This document shows, in pieces, positions 1 through 9,847 of a DNA stretch of 64,000 nucleotides (position 1 is its first letter; every line of letters starts with the position of its first letter). The stretch is from Dehalococcoidia bacterium (GTDB lineage: Bacteria > Chloroflexota > Dehalococcoidia > Dehalococcoidales > Fen-1064). A program made the translations under genes and the position numbers. The stretch is from NCBI GenBank assembly GCA_011170375.1, contig DUEV01000004.1, positions 186,001-250,000 on the forward strand. Direction: 5' to 3'. Below the pieces are notes generated by a model. It saw only the letters and a list, made by a program, of their open reading frames with translations. It had not been told where the DNA came from and did no database searches.

Positions 1-1
1 T

Positions 2-349
2 CTGCTCGTCGGTATGCTGGCACTTGGTGCGGTAATGGCGTCCGCCTTCGGTATCATGCTCGGTGCTTTTATTAAGGACATCACCAGCCTGTTTGCCATC
101 AATAAAGCCATCGGTATATTGTATTATGCCCCGGCCTTCGTTTACCTTTTCCCCGATATCCCGCAGTGGGTCGGCCGTATCTTCCCCACATACTATATTG
201 TCCAGCCGGTGGTTGAAATCAGCCAGCAGGGAGGCACCTGGTCGGATGTTGCCCCTGAAGCCTTTATCCTCATTGGTCTCATACTGGTAGTGATAGGAAT
301 AATTGGGGCTCTCGCCCGACGGACAGCCCAGCGAGAAGCTCTAGCATAG
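2..349 (+). CDS. ABC-2 type transporter permease, C-terminal fragment
   Basis: This reading frame is already open at the window edge, so the gene is cut at its 5' end and only about 115 C-terminal residues remain. They contain three or four hydrophobic stretches: a Gly/Ala-rich helix, an aromatic segment with FPDIPQW, a short amphipathic re-entrant region, and a last helix before the basic tail RRTAQRE. This layout, and a tail ending just after the last helix, is typical of ABC-2/drug-export permeases, which pair with a separate ATPase that would lie upstream of the window. The substrate cannot be told. The family call rests on general pattern only. Confidence 0.6.
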   Translation: MLVGMLALGAVMASAFGIMLGAFIKDITSLFAINKAIGILYYAPAFVYLFPDIPQWVGRIFPTYYIVQPVVEISQQGGTWSDVAPEAFILIGLILVVIGIIGALARRTAQREALA

Positions 350-378
350 TCAAACCGTTGGTGCTAATATAGGCACCA

Positions 379-1056
379 GTGAACGAAACAGCTAATATCG
401 AGGTTTCACCACGACGTCTCTGGGCAAGCCAGGCATTATACACCAAGGGTTTTTTTGCTATATATGACCGTCTTGCCCTCGGTCTGATGAGCCGCCTCAT
501 CTGGAACTGTCCATCGGACAACGTCTTAGAGCTGTATAACCAGCATGTATCAGCCAACCACCTTGATATCGGCGTCGGTACTGGCTATTTCCTCGATAGA
601 TGCACCTTCCCGGTACCCAATCCCCGCCTCGTGCTGGTGGACCTGAAACATAATAGCCTGACAATCGCCCGGAAGAAACTGGCACGATATTCCCCTCTGA
701 CCTACTGCCAAAACGCCCTTGAGCCGCTTGAGATTGACGGCCCTCCCTTTGACTCTATTGGTATTAACTACCTATTACACTGCCTGCCCTTTACCATGCA
801 GGCCAAGGGCATTATCCTCAAAGACCTGAGAGCCTTGCTCAACCCCGGTGGTGTCCTGTTCGGTACCACCTTTCTCTACGGTGGTGTCAAGCGGAGTTTG
901 TTGGCGACCTCTTTCTTTTACTGGTGCAATCTCCTGGGAATCATGACAAATAAGCAGGACGATGTCGAGGGCTTGAAACAGAGCCTTGCCCGACACTTTA
1001 CGGAAAGCAACGTAGAGATTGTCGGTTGCGGGGCACTCTTCTGGGGCCGTTTGTGA
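379..1056 (+). CDS. class I SAM-dependent methyltransferase
   Basis: A 225-residue Rossmann-fold methyltransferase with a GTG start. The SAM-binding motif I reads LDIGVGTGYFLD (near residue 61), followed by an acidic strand end LVDL that should hold the ribose hydroxyls, and a motif IV-like segment INYLLHCLP. The middle region LLNPGGVLFGTTFLYGG matches the post-motif strand of small-molecule methyltransferases. It starts 29 nt after the ABC permease and may be co-transcribed with it, suggesting tailoring of an exported molecule, but the substrate is unknown. The stop codon is TGA, which shows TGA is a normal stop in this genome. Confidence 0.8.
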   Translation: MNETANIEVSPRRLWASQALYTKGFFAIYDRLALGLMSRLIWNCPSDNVLELYNQHVSANHLDIGVGTGYFLDRCTFPVPNPRLVLVDLKHNSLTIARKKLARYSPLTYCQNALEPLEIDGPPFDSIGINYLLHCLPFTMQAKGIILKDLRALLNPGGVLFGTTFLYGGVKRSLLATSFFYWCNLLGIMTNKQDDVEGLKQSLARHFTESNVEIVGCGALFWGRL

Positions 1057-1117
1057 GGCAATACGTTCCAGACATATCACCCTCAACTGTCATTCAAGCA
1101 TCTGCACAACACACGGT

Positions 1118-1146
1118 TTGACAAGGTTAGCGTTACTATGTAGTAT
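1118..1146 (+). promoter_or_regulatory. sigma-70 type promoter upstream of the poly-Glu lipoprotein
   Basis: A consensus -35 box TTGACA (1118-1123) is followed after exactly 17 nt by TAGTAT (1141-1146). It lies 34 nt before the TTG start at 1180, and a purine-rich ribosome site GGAGAAAGGAG sits between them. This suggests the lipoprotein gene has its own transcript. Confidence 0.55.
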
Positions 1147-1179
1147 TAGCGAATAATCAGGAGAAAGGAGACTCAAATC

Positions 1180-2649
1180 TTGAAGAAAATACTCTTATAC
1201 TTTCTTGTCGTGCTTGTAACATTGAGTCTGGTTATGATGGGTGCCAGCTGTAAGAAAACCACCGACGTAGTCAACGGTGAGCAGGAAGAAGAGGAGGAGG
1301 AGGAAGAAGAAGAAGAGGAGGAAGAAGAAGAGGAGGAGGAAGAAGAAGAGGAGGATACCGGTGACTACGGTGATGCCCCTGATGGCGGCAGTACCGGTTA
1401 TCCCTCACCCTTTGCCCAGATTGGCAATTTCCCCACGTTATTAGCATCAAACGGTGCCTATACTCTCAGCATCAGTGAGGTCACGCTGGGACTCACTGCC
1501 AGCATGGAAGCAGGCGCTAACGACCCGGCAGACCCTGACGGTGTCCCCAACCTCACCAATACCGATTCCGATGACGGTATTACCAACTACTTCATTAACC
1601 TAGTTTCTATTCCGCCACCAACCGACTTAACCATACTGGTACACAGCAATACCAGCGGAACCTATTACCTCAACGTCCTGATTGACCTGAATATGGACGG
1701 TGAGTGGGGTGGAGTAGCTGGAGGTGGTGAAGCGGAATGGGTGGTCAAGAATTACTCTGTTTCGGTTACACCTGGTGATACTCCAGTCACCCCACCATCA
1801 TTCGCCTTCTCCAACGGTAACCGGTTACCCGATGGTGCCTGGGCACGCCTGGCACTCACCAGTGAGATGATAACAGACACAGACTGGGACGGCAGCGGTG
1901 GCGCATTCACTTCAGGTGAGGTGGAAGACCACATCATCAGGTTACCTTTAGTCGGCGGTAAGTGTATCCCGTTGCTGGTGGTGACCAATGACGGGCCCTA
2001 CCCCGTTCCCGGTCCCGGTGGAACGGTCTTTTGCATTGTCACGGTCAAGAATCTAAGGGACTGTGCCGGGAGTTTTAACTGGACGCTGCTCAGCGATTAC
2101 GGAGATGTGAATTGTGCCCCCCTTCTCGGAGGCCCGGAAGCGATCGAAGCGGCCGGCGACCCTAATGGTGACGACGAAGTTATCATCATTATCACCGCTA
2201 CCGGTGGCACTTTGGATTCGCAGTGGACTTTCAGAGCCACGGCAGTCGACCCGGATGCAGTTGTCACCGATGATGGTGTCACCGCTGGTTGCAGTGGCGA
2301 AAGCGAAACCACCCTGGAGTTTTTCACAAAGAAAGTCAGTGTAGGTGAGATGTCTGGTACTCACATATGCGGAACACCTTTCTGTCAAATTCGTGTTGTT
2401 GTTTCTGTCTGGGATGCCAACGCTATTGCTGTACCCGGAGCAGATGTGACCCTCGAAATGACTGCGCCTGGCGGAGGTGAAACGAGGATGACAGTAACAA
2501 CAGACGAAAATGGCTGGGCCGCGGCAAATTTCATTGTTACTTCACATGACGAACACACGATAGAAGTTATTGATATAACCGGTGACGGCATGGAATATGC
2601 ACCCGAGGATAACGTTGTGCCCTCGGTAATAACAGTAGCGGGGCCATAA
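1180..2649 (+). CDS. secreted lipoprotein with poly-Glu linker, GEVED-type domain and Ig-like domain
   Basis: A 489-residue protein starting at TTG behind a good ribosome site. The N-terminus MKKILLYFLVVLVTLSL is a hydrophobic signal peptide ending in a lipobox around MGASC, so Cys24 is the likely lipid anchor. Residues 36-58 are 23 consecutive Glu, an acidic spacer off the membrane. The next part begins GDYGDAPDGG and ends SGEVEDHIIRLP, the hallmark boundaries of the GEVED domain found in bacterial surface proteins. A C-terminal beta-sandwich (about residues 395-489, with VPGADVTLEMTAPGGGET and a TTDENGWA turn) resembles bacterial Ig-like domains. No catalytic motif is visible; a surface adhesin or structural role is only a guess. 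Confidence 0.75.
   Translation: MKKILLYFLVVLVTLSLVMMGASCKKTTDVVNGEQEEEEEEEEEEEEEEEEEEEEEEEDTGDYGDAPDGGSTGYPSPFAQIGNFPTLLASNGAYTLSISEVTLGLTASMEAGANDPADPDGVPNLTNTDSDDGITNYFINLVSIPPPTDLTILVHSNTSGTYYLNVLIDLNMDGEWGGVAGGGEAEWVVKNYSVSVTPGDTPVTPPSFAFSNGNRLPDGAWARLALTSEMITDTDWDGSGGAFTSGEVEDHIIRLPLVGGKCIPLLVVTNDGPYPVPGPGGTVFCIVTVKNLRDCAGSFNWTLLSDYGDVNCAPLLGGPEAIEAAGDPNGDDEVIIIITATGGTLDSQWTFRATAVDPDAVVTDDGVTAGCSGESETTLEFFTKKVSVGEMSGTHICGTPFCQIRVVVSVWDANAIAVPGADVTLEMTAPGGGETRMTVTTDENGWAAANFIVTSHDEHTIEVIDITGDGMEYAPEDNVVPSVITVAGP
1285..1353 (+). repeat. low-complexity GAA/GAG tract encoding poly-glutamate
   Basis: Twenty-three consecutive Glu codons in mixed blocks of GAA and GAG. Because the two codons are interspersed rather than a pure repeat, the tract is likely kept at protein level, though its length could still vary by slippage. 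Confidence 0.9.
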
Positions 2650-2694
2650 AGAGGATACCAAACTAGGGATTACAGTGGCGACCTAGCTTGTGCA

Positions 2695-2730
2695 GAGAAA
2701 AATCCCGGATTTACCGGGATTTTTCTCTTT
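2695..2730 (+). terminator. rho-independent terminator after the lipoprotein gene
   Basis: A perfect 14-bp stem (2695-2708 with 2714-2727) closes a five-base ATTTA loop. The 3' arm ends in a run of T that continues to 2730. It lies 46 nt after the stop of the lipoprotein gene and ends that transcript before the Lhr helicase gene. The A/T-rich outer stem could let it work in both directions. Confidence 0.9.
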
Positions 2731-2829
2731 ATATGACTTATATGACCTGATACATAAACACTAAACAGAGCTTTCTATTTCCAAGAAGTCAGAGTAAAAT
2801 AGCGGTAGATTTCGACTGCGGAGTAACAC

Positions 2830-5800
2830 GTGAGTGCTCTCTCTCAATTTCACCCTCTTATCACCCGCTGGTTTACTGAACAGATTGGCACGCCAACCGA
2901 GGTCCAGGAGCAGAGCTGGCAGAAAATAGCCAGCGGTGAGCACCTTCTCATCACGGCACCAACCGGGAGCGGAAAGACACTGGCTGCTTTCCTCTGGGCA
3001 ATCAACCAACTAGTCACGGGGCAGTTTCCCACGGGACATACCAGTATCCTCTACATTTCGCCCCTGAAAGCCCTCAACAATGATATCCAGCGGAACCTGC
3101 TCGGCCCACTCAGTGAGCTTGAGAAGAGCTTCACAGAGGCGGGAGCGGGCTTTCCCAACATATCTGTCCGCACCCGCAGCGGCGATACGCCGCCATCAGA
3201 CCGACTTCAAATGCAGCGCCATCCACCGGAGATACTGATAACCACCCCCGAAAGCCTGAACCTGCTACTAAGTTCCGCTGGTGGTCGGTCAATACTGAGG
3301 GGCATCTCAACCGTGATTCTCGATGAAGTCCATGCCGTAGTGGGCACAAAACGCGGCACCTATTTAACGACAGCCGTAGAACGTCTCGTACCGATGTCCG
3401 GCGAGTTCCAGCGCATTGCCCTGTCCGCCACTATCCGACCCGTCGAGACCGTGGCTGAGTTCGTCGGTGGCTTCCAGATTGAAGGCACACCACCCAACCC
3501 ACGCCACACTGCTCGGTCGGTTTCTATCGTTCGCTCCGACATGACCAAGCAATACGACATCCACGTTCGTTTCCCCGAAGAACCCGACTATAGAATTCAG
3601 GAATCAATATGGGACCCGCTTGCCGATGAGTTCAGGAAGACGATTGCTCACAATCGCTCGACGTTGCTGTTCGCCAACAGTCGCCGGTTATGCGAGAAGC
3701 TGGCACAGAAGATAAACAGCGGAGAGGAAACGGCACTTGCCTACGTACATCACGGCTCTCTTTCCCGGGAGATACGTACCGAGGTCGAGCGCAGGCTGCG
3801 GGAGGGAGAGCTAAGAGCAGTGGTGGCCACCAACTCTCTGGAACTGGGTATCGATATCGGTGCGCTGGACGAGGTGATAATGGTGCAGTCGCCCAATTCG
3901 GTCTCCTCCGCTATCCAGCGGGTCGGTCGGGCCGGTCACCAAGTCGGGGAGGTCTCCAGAGGTACCATCTTCCCGACACATTCCCAGGACCTGCTCGAGG
4001 CAGCCGTACTGGCCCCGGCAATTCTCAACCATGATATGGAAGCCATCGAGCCGATTCGGTGCCCACTGGACGTGCTGGCACAGGTGATTGTCTCCATGGT
4101 TGGGATTGAAACGTGGGATATCAATGAACTCTATATGCACCTGACAGCCAGTTACCCCTACCGTCACCTCAGCCGTGAGCAGTTCGACCTGGTACTGAAC
4201 ATGTTGGGAGGACGCTACGCCGACAGCCGTGTCCGTGAGCTGAGGCCATACGTTTCGATTGACCGACTTGACAATACAGTGGCTGCCAGGAAAGGAGCAC
4301 TGCTGACAGTCTACACCTCCGGTGGAGTGATACCCGACCGTGGTTACTTCCACCTCCGCCACAGCGAAAACAACGCCCTCATCGGCGAGCTCGATGAAGA
4401 ATTCGTCTGGGAGGCATCAATCGGGCAGACATTCACCCTGGGCACACAGAGCTGGCGAATCGAACGAATCACCCATAACGACGTCTTCGTCATGCCGGGG
4501 AGTCCGAAAGTAATGGCAACGCCCTTCTGGAGAGGCGAGGAAAACTACCGGGACTTTCATTTCTCAGAACGGCTCGGACAGTTCCTGGAGACCGCCAATA
4601 ATCATTTAGATAACGCTGATTTTACCATCTCCCTACAGAAAAGCAATTGTATGGACCCGGCGGCAGCCGCGCAACTGGTCGACTTTCTGAAACGACAGAA
4701 GGAAGAGACCGCCTGTGAACTGCCCCACCGGCATCATATCGTGGCAGAATTCATCAGTACTGGTCCGGGAGGTGTACCGGGCAATCAACTAATACTGCAT
4801 ACGGTGTGGGGAGGTCGGGTTAACCGCCCCTTCGCTATGGTCCTGGATGCCGCCTGGGAGGAGCATTTCGGGCACCGCCTGGAGATGTACGCCAGCAATG
4901 ACCACATCGTACTGCAATTACCCCATGAGGTCAGCGGCGACGAGGTGTTATCGCTGGTATCAAGTGTCAATGTGGAGCAGCTACTGAGAAAGCGCCTCGA
5001 GGGTTCGGGGTTTTTCGGTGCCAGGTTCCGTGAATGCGCCGGCCGTTCCCTGCTTATTACCCGCAACCGGCTCAGCGAAAGGATGCCGCTCTGGATGAGC
5101 CGACTCCGCTCCCAGAAGCTGCTGGAAGCGGTTTTGCAATATGATGACTTCCCTATCTTGCTTGAGACATGGCGTACCTGTCTCCTCGACGAGTTTGACC
5201 TAAAGAGCTTGCAACAGGTGCTGGCGGAACTGGAGTCTGGGGCAATTCAGTGGTCCGAGGCACACACCAGCCACCCGAGTCCGATGGCGCAGAGTATCTC
5301 GTGGAAACAGACCAATGAATACATGTACATGGGTGACGAACCGACAGCCGGAACAACCTCAAAGCTGCGTGGTGACCTGCTCGAGCACGTCGTCTTTACC
5401 CCGGGTCTCCGTCCCCAGATCGCACCTGACATCATCGGGCAGTTCGAGTTGAAACGACAGCGCCTGGCACCGGGATACTCACCGGAAGCTCCTCGCGACC
5501 TGGTGGACTGGGTAAAGGAACGATTGCTCATTCCAGCCTCCGAGTGGGAACGCCTTTTACAGGCAATACACAACGACCACGGCGTAGAGATTGATTCGTT
5601 ACTTGAATCCGTATCGGACAGACTGGTACGAATCGTCCCATCAGAGGCATCAGAATCAATGATAGTCGCCCTGGAGACAAAATCACGAGTAATCTATGGC
5701 CTCTACGGAACCGAACAAGTGCCGACTGAACCATTGCTTCCTAGCATGACTGTACCACGTAGCAGTCTCGAAGCCCCCGATGACGACCGTGATGAAGTTT

Positions 5801-7308
5801 TGACTTCGGTGCTGGGTGAATGGCTGCAGTTCTACGGCCCAGCGAGCTTTGAGTTTATCCGCACCACACTCGGGATTGAGAATCAGCGTCTGTCACTTGC
5901 CCTGGAAGACCTGATTGACTCCCAGAAGGTCATCATGGGCCAGTTGATAACAGGCGCCACCGATGATGAGGTCTGTGATAGCGAGAATTTCGAGGTTCTG
6001 CTGAGGCTGATGCGAGCTGGTGCCGTGCCGGTCTTCGAGCCTGTCGATGCAGAGTGGTTACCTCTATTTCTGGCCCACTACCAGGGAGTAACACAGCCTG
6101 AAGACAGCGTTGAGGGGCTATTCCATTGTATCGAGCAGCTACTGTGCCTGCCGGTACCGGCGGAAATGTGGGAGACGGAGTTTCTCCCAGCACGTTTACA
6201 CCCCTATTCTACCTCCTGGCTCGATACCATCATGCAGGAAGGTGACTTGCGGTGGGTCGGCAATGGGAACCGTCGTGTCGCCTTCTGCTTCGAGTCCGAC
6301 CTTGACCTGATGCAGGTGGATAACGGAGCACCCGACAGTGATGCTCAGCCAGACGACGAAACGATTTTTGAGGAGCTTTTCCCCCATGCCATCGGGCGGT
6401 ATGACTTCGCCACTTTAATGGACATATCGAAATACCGCTCGGACCGGCTATCGGACCGTCTCTGGAAGGAAGTCTGGCAGGGAAAGGTCACCAACGATAC
6501 CTTCGCCGCACTCCGGAAGGGTATTGAGAACCGATACAAAGTGCCGAAGACAACCACTACAAAGACAGGGCCCCACATTCGAGGTCGCCGTCGGGTTGCC
6601 AGCCGTGCCAGCTTCTCACGGTGGAAGGGCTCGATTCCCTTCGCCGGTAACTGGTTTCAGCTTCCCACTCCTGAATCAACTGAGGACATCATTGAAGCCG
6701 AGGAAAGGAAGAAAGACCGGGCAAGGCTGCTGCTGGACCGCTACGGTATCCTCTTTCGGGAACTGCTCGAAAGGGAATCCCCACCATTTCGCTGGTCGAG
6801 TATCTTTCGGGCACTACGGCTGATGGAGCTGTCGGGTGAGGTACTGGCTGGCTACTTCTTTCACGGTATACCCGGACCTCAATTCATTTCACACCAGGCA
6901 TTCCACATACTGCAGCGGAAGCTGCCAGAAGATGCGGTCTATTGGGTTAATGCCACCGACCCGGCTTCACTCTGCGGAGTTCAGCTTGAGGCAACCAAGA
7001 GGCCACTACCGAAACGCATTGCCGGCACACACCTCGTTTACCAGAGCAACCGGTTGGTCATTATTTCTCGGCGAAATGGCCGGGCTCTAACATTCAATGT
7101 GCCCCCCGATGACCCCCGCCTGCCAGAGTACCTGGGCTTCCTGCAACACCTGCTGATACGGCAGTTCCAGCCGGTACGTCGCATCACTATCGAGACAATC
7201 AACGGAGAAGATGCCGCCTACAGCGAATACCTGGATATTATTAGAACCTGCTTTGATGTCATGGTTGACTACAAACACGTCGTCCTGTACCGTAAAGTGA
7301 GTAGTTAG
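2830..7308 (+). CDS. lhr: Lhr-family ATP-dependent DNA helicase
   Basis: A 1492-residue superfamily 2 helicase with a GTG start; full-length Lhr proteins are about 1500 residues. Seen in order: Q-motif region, Walker A APTGSGKT (43-50), DEVH box (165-168), SAT (199-201), and motif VI QRVGRAGH (363-370). These are followed by the Lhr winged-helix/core region and the long C-terminal extension of large Lhr proteins. Known Lhr enzymes translocate 3' to 5' on single-stranded DNA, unwind RNA-DNA hybrids and are linked to repair. The gene stands alone between a terminator and a flavoenzyme gene. Confidence 0.95.
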   Translation: MSALSQFHPLITRWFTEQIGTPTEVQEQSWQKIASGEHLLITAPTGSGKTLAAFLWAINQLVTGQFPTGHTSILYISPLKALNNDIQRNLLGPLSELEKSFTEAGAGFPNISVRTRSGDTPPSDRLQMQRHPPEILITTPESLNLLLSSAGGRSILRGISTVILDEVHAVVGTKRGTYLTTAVERLVPMSGEFQRIALSATIRPVETVAEFVGGFQIEGTPPNPRHTARSVSIVRSDMTKQYDIHVRFPEEPDYRIQESIWDPLADEFRKTIAHNRSTLLFANSRRLCEKLAQKINSGEETALAYVHHGSLSREIRTEVERRLREGELRAVVATNSLELGIDIGALDEVIMVQSPNSVSSAIQRVGRAGHQVGEVSRGTIFPTHSQDLLEAAVLAPAILNHDMEAIEPIRCPLDVLAQVIVSMVGIETWDINELYMHLTASYPYRHLSREQFDLVLNMLGGRYADSRVRELRPYVSIDRLDNTVAARKGALLTVYTSGGVIPDRGYFHLRHSENNALIGELDEEFVWEASIGQTFTLGTQSWRIERITHNDVFVMPGSPKVMATPFWRGEENYRDFHFSERLGQFLETANNHLDNADFTISLQKSNCMDPAAAAQLVDFLKRQKEETACELPHRHHIVAEFISTGPGGVPGNQLILHTVWGGRVNRPFAMVLDAAWEEHFGHRLEMYASNDHIVLQLPHEVSGDEVLSLVSSVNVEQLLRKRLEGSGFFGARFRECAGRSLLITRNRLSERMPLWMSRLRSQKLLEAVLQYDDFPILLETWRTCLLDEFDLKSLQQVLAELESGAIQWSEAHTSHPSPMAQSISWKQTNEYMYMGDEPTAGTTSKLRGDLLEHVVFTPGLRPQIAPDIIGQFELKRQRLAPGYSPEAPRDLVDWVKERLLIPASEWERLLQAIHNDHGVEIDSLLESVSDRLVRIVPSEASESMIVALETKSRVIYGLYGTEQVPTEPLLPSMTVPRSSLEAPDDDRDEVLTSVLGEWLQFYGPASFEFIRTTLGIENQRLSLALEDLIDSQKVIMGQLITGATDDEVCDSENFEVLLRLMRAGAVPVFEPVDAEWLPLFLAHYQGVTQPEDSVEGLFHCIEQLLCLPVPAEMWETEFLPARLHPYSTSWLDTIMQEGDLRWVGNGNRRVAFCFESDLDLMQVDNGAPDSDAQPDDETIFEELFPHAIGRYDFATLMDISKYRSDRLSDRLWKEVWQGKVTNDTFAALRKGIENRYKVPKTTTTKTGPHIRGRRRVASRASFSRWKGSIPFAGNWFQLPTPESTEDIIEAEERKKDRARLLLDRYGILFRELLERESPPFRWSSIFRALRLMELSGEVLAGYFFHGIPGPQFISHQAFHILQRKLPEDAVYWVNATDPASLCGVQLEATKRPLPKRIAGTHLVYQSNRLVIISRRNGRALTFNVPPDDPRLPEYLGFLQHLLIRQFQPVRRITIETINGEDAAYSEYLDIIRTCFDVMVDYKHVVLYRKVSS

Positions 7309-7356
7309 AGACAAGAATATGCTTTACTGCAGATAAAGGAAAAGAGGTATTGATAA

Positions 7357-9288
7357 ATGAGTGGAGATTTCAAGAGACTCTTTGAGCCGGGGCAGATTGG
7401 GAAAATGCAGGTGAAGAACCGGATTGTGATGCCGCCGATGGGAACCGGCTACCACGACAAAGGAGGCTACGTCAGCCAGAGACTCATCGATTATCTCGAA
7501 GCCAGGGCCAAGGGTGGCGTCGGCCTGATTATTGTGGAAGTAACAGCACCATCCCTTGAGTGTAATGCCTCCAACTTTCAATTAACTCTCGGTGATGACA
7601 GCTATATCTCCGGTTTTAAAGAACTGGCTGAGATAGTCCACCAATACGGTGCCAAGATTGCCGTGCAATTGCAGCACTCCAGCTGGGAACTGAGGAACGG
7701 GGAACGTGCTCAGGTAGGCCCATCTGCGGTTACGGTGCCTGCCCGTGTCATGGGTGTAACCGGCACCCCTCCCCACGAGCTAACTCTCGACGAAATTAGC
7801 CAGAGAGTACAATGGTTTGCTGCCGCGGCAGGGCGAGCGAAGGAGGCTGGTCTCGACGGGGTGGAGGTACATGGCGCCCACCAGTATCTGGTCGCCTCGT
7901 TTCTCTCTCCATCCACCAACCAGCGTACCGACAAATACGGTGGCACGGTGGATAACCGGGCAAGGTTCATGATTGAAATTCTCCAGGCCATCAGAGAGGT
8001 GGTCGGGCCTGACTATCCGGTCTGGCCCCGCCTAAATGGCCAAGAATTCGGGTTCGAGGACGGCCTCACCATTGAAGAGACCAGGCAGACCGTCCCGATG
8101 TTTGTCGAAGCCGGGGCCGATGCCATCCATGTCTCCGGATACGGTGCCTATTCCTTCGCTATCCGTGCCCCGATATGCGATATGCCCGGATTCCTCGTAC
8201 CCATCGCTGCGGAAGTCAAGAAAGTCAGCAGCGTCCCTGTTATTGCTGTCGGCAGGCTGGACGCCGAACTAGGAGAACAAGTCCTTGAGCAGGGCAAGGC
8301 AGACTTCATCTCGATTGGGCGGCGTCTCATGGCTGACCCCGAACTACCCAACAAGGCCGCCGATGGAAAACTGGATGAAATCATCCCCTGCATCAACTGC
8401 ATGGACTGTATTGAACGCCCTGTCACCGAAGGCCGGGGTACCGCCTGTGCCGTGAATGCTGCCATGGGGCGGGAAAGGGAGTATCATATTCAGCCTGCGG
8501 ATAAGGTCAAGAAGGTCGTGGTCATTGGCGGCGGTCCAGCCGGGATGGAGGCTGCCAGAGTAGCCGCTCTAAGAGGACACCAGGTGATGCTCTATGAGAA
8601 GGCTCCTGAATTGGGTGGACAGCTGATTGTGGCAGCCCTGCCACCGTACAAGGAGGAAATCGCACTCCTGACGGCATACATGTCAGACCAGTTAACCAGG
8701 GCTGGTGTCGATAGCCGGTTGAATGTCGAAGCAACTCCCGACGCGATTATTGGGGATAAGCCAGATGCCTTAGTTATTGCTGTTGGTGGTACCCCGATAA
8801 TACCCGAGATGCCAGGCGTAGACAACCCAAACGTGGTAACCGCTCAGGACGTTCTCGCTGGCAGAGAGGTAGGTCAGAACGTGGTAATCATCGGGGGTGG
8901 TATGGTCGGCTGCGAGACGGGACACTTCCTGGCAGAAAAGGGCAAGCACGTAACTATTGTCGAAATGCTGAAGCGGATGGCCAACGATATGTCACCGATG
9001 GTGAGGCGTCGGCTCCTTGATGGGTTACGGGCCAAAGAGGTGGTGATGATAACTGGTGCCAGCTGTGAGGAAATAGCAGAAAACAGCGTGACTGTTACCG
9101 CAGAAGAAAAGAAAACGGAGATTCCGGCTGATTCGATTATCCTGGCTGTCGGTTACCAGCCGAATAACGCATTATACCAGGCTCTCGAAGGTAAGGTACC
9201 CGAGGTGTACTGCATCGGTGACGCTGCCAAGCCCCAGCGTATCCGGGAGGCTATTAACGACGGCTACCGGGCAGGACTGTCCATGTAG
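7357..9288 (+). CDS. FMN/FeS/FAD NADH:flavin oxidoreductase (2-enoate / 2,4-dienoyl-CoA reductase type)
   Basis: A 643-residue three-domain flavoenzyme. The N-terminal half is an old-yellow-enzyme TIM barrel (FEPGQIGKMQVKNRIVMPPM; HGAHQYL; TDKYGG). A [4Fe-4S] site follows with Cys345, Cys348, Cys351 and Cys364. The C-terminal half has an FAD-binding GGGPAG at about 391 and an NAD(P)H-binding GGGMVGCE at about 513. The family includes 2,4-dienoyl-CoA reductase, clostridial 2-enoate reductase and BaiCD-like enzymes, which reduce activated C=C bonds with NAD(P)H. Among many CoA-transferase and acyl-CoA genes, an enoyl-CoA or enoate substrate is plausible, but the exact one is not determined. Confidence 0.9.
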   Translation: MSGDFKRLFEPGQIGKMQVKNRIVMPPMGTGYHDKGGYVSQRLIDYLEARAKGGVGLIIVEVTAPSLECNASNFQLTLGDDSYISGFKELAEIVHQYGAKIAVQLQHSSWELRNGERAQVGPSAVTVPARVMGVTGTPPHELTLDEISQRVQWFAAAAGRAKEAGLDGVEVHGAHQYLVASFLSPSTNQRTDKYGGTVDNRARFMIEILQAIREVVGPDYPVWPRLNGQEFGFEDGLTIEETRQTVPMFVEAGADAIHVSGYGAYSFAIRAPICDMPGFLVPIAAEVKKVSSVPVIAVGRLDAELGEQVLEQGKADFISIGRRLMADPELPNKAADGKLDEIIPCINCMDCIERPVTEGRGTACAVNAAMGREREYHIQPADKVKKVVVIGGGPAGMEAARVAALRGHQVMLYEKAPELGGQLIVAALPPYKEEIALLTAYMSDQLTRAGVDSRLNVEATPDAIIGDKPDALVIAVGGTPIIPEMPGVDNPNVVTAQDVLAGREVGQNVVIIGGGMVGCETGHFLAEKGKHVTIVEMLKRMANDMSPMVRRRLLDGLRAKEVVMITGASCEEIAENSVTVTAEEKKTEIPADSIILAVGYQPNNALYQALEGKVPEVYCIGDAAKPQRIREAINDGYRAGLSM

Positions 9289-9331
9289 TTGTCTCGCCGA
9301 GTGTTCCGGCAGCAGAGAGAACACACACCGG

Positions 9332-9622
9332 TTACTCTATGTATATGCGCACTTTTTCTCTGCCATCACGGACGATGGCAATCTCAAGAGCATCCGGCGC
9401 CTCGATAAGATGCTTGAGGTCTTTTTGCTTCAGGTGACGCAATTCGGGACCTATACCGTGGTCTCTAAAACTCTTATCAAGTCCTGTTACTTCCTCAGGA
9501 ATGAGAGAGCTTAGCTTGTATCCAGCGCGTATCAGGGCCAAGGGTACACGAATAGCCCTTAGCCCAGACTCTGACTCCAGGCCTCCTCGCGACGCCCCAG
9601 CAATACAAAGGTACCTTCCCAC
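9332..9622 (-). pseudogene. C-terminal remnant of a YvlB/LiaX-type (SHOCT-like) domain protein
   Basis: A 96-codon frame with a GTG start. From residue 23 on it reads IRVPLALIRAGYKL, then LIPEEV, then LKQKDLKHLIEAP and EKVRIYIE. This is the usual C-terminal block of small SHOCT-like/YvlB regulatory proteins, which normally also have an N-terminal helix-turn and a beta-rich segment. Those parts are absent, and the preceding residues look random, so I read it as a decayed fragment rather than a complete gene. The recognition is from memory of the domain pattern. It is flanked by non-coding sequence on both sides. Confidence 0.45.
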
Positions 9623-9847
9623 GGTCTACAGCCCCCCTTCCGGTTTGGCAAAATTGCTACGGTGCAGTACCACACCTACTGGTTATCTTACAGCCGTTAA
9701 GTTAGATATCGGTTGGTGTTCCGCAGCAATATAGTGGTAAATATGTGATATGTGCTGCCGATATATACAGCAAAATGGCAAGCATGCTACATGCACACCA
9801 CCTTAACAGACGGAGAGTAACGGCTCACAACTACAACGGTCAGAGGT

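Noticed and set aside
1285-1353. Poly-Glu tract as a simple microsatellite artefact
   Set aside because: GAA and GAG codons are mixed in irregular blocks and the frame stays open on both sides, which argues for a real coding tract.
9218-9514. Plus-strand 98-codon open frame after the flavoenzyme gene
   Set aside because: It overlaps the end of the flavoenzyme gene in another frame and is opposite the YvlB-like remnant, which has real domain motifs.
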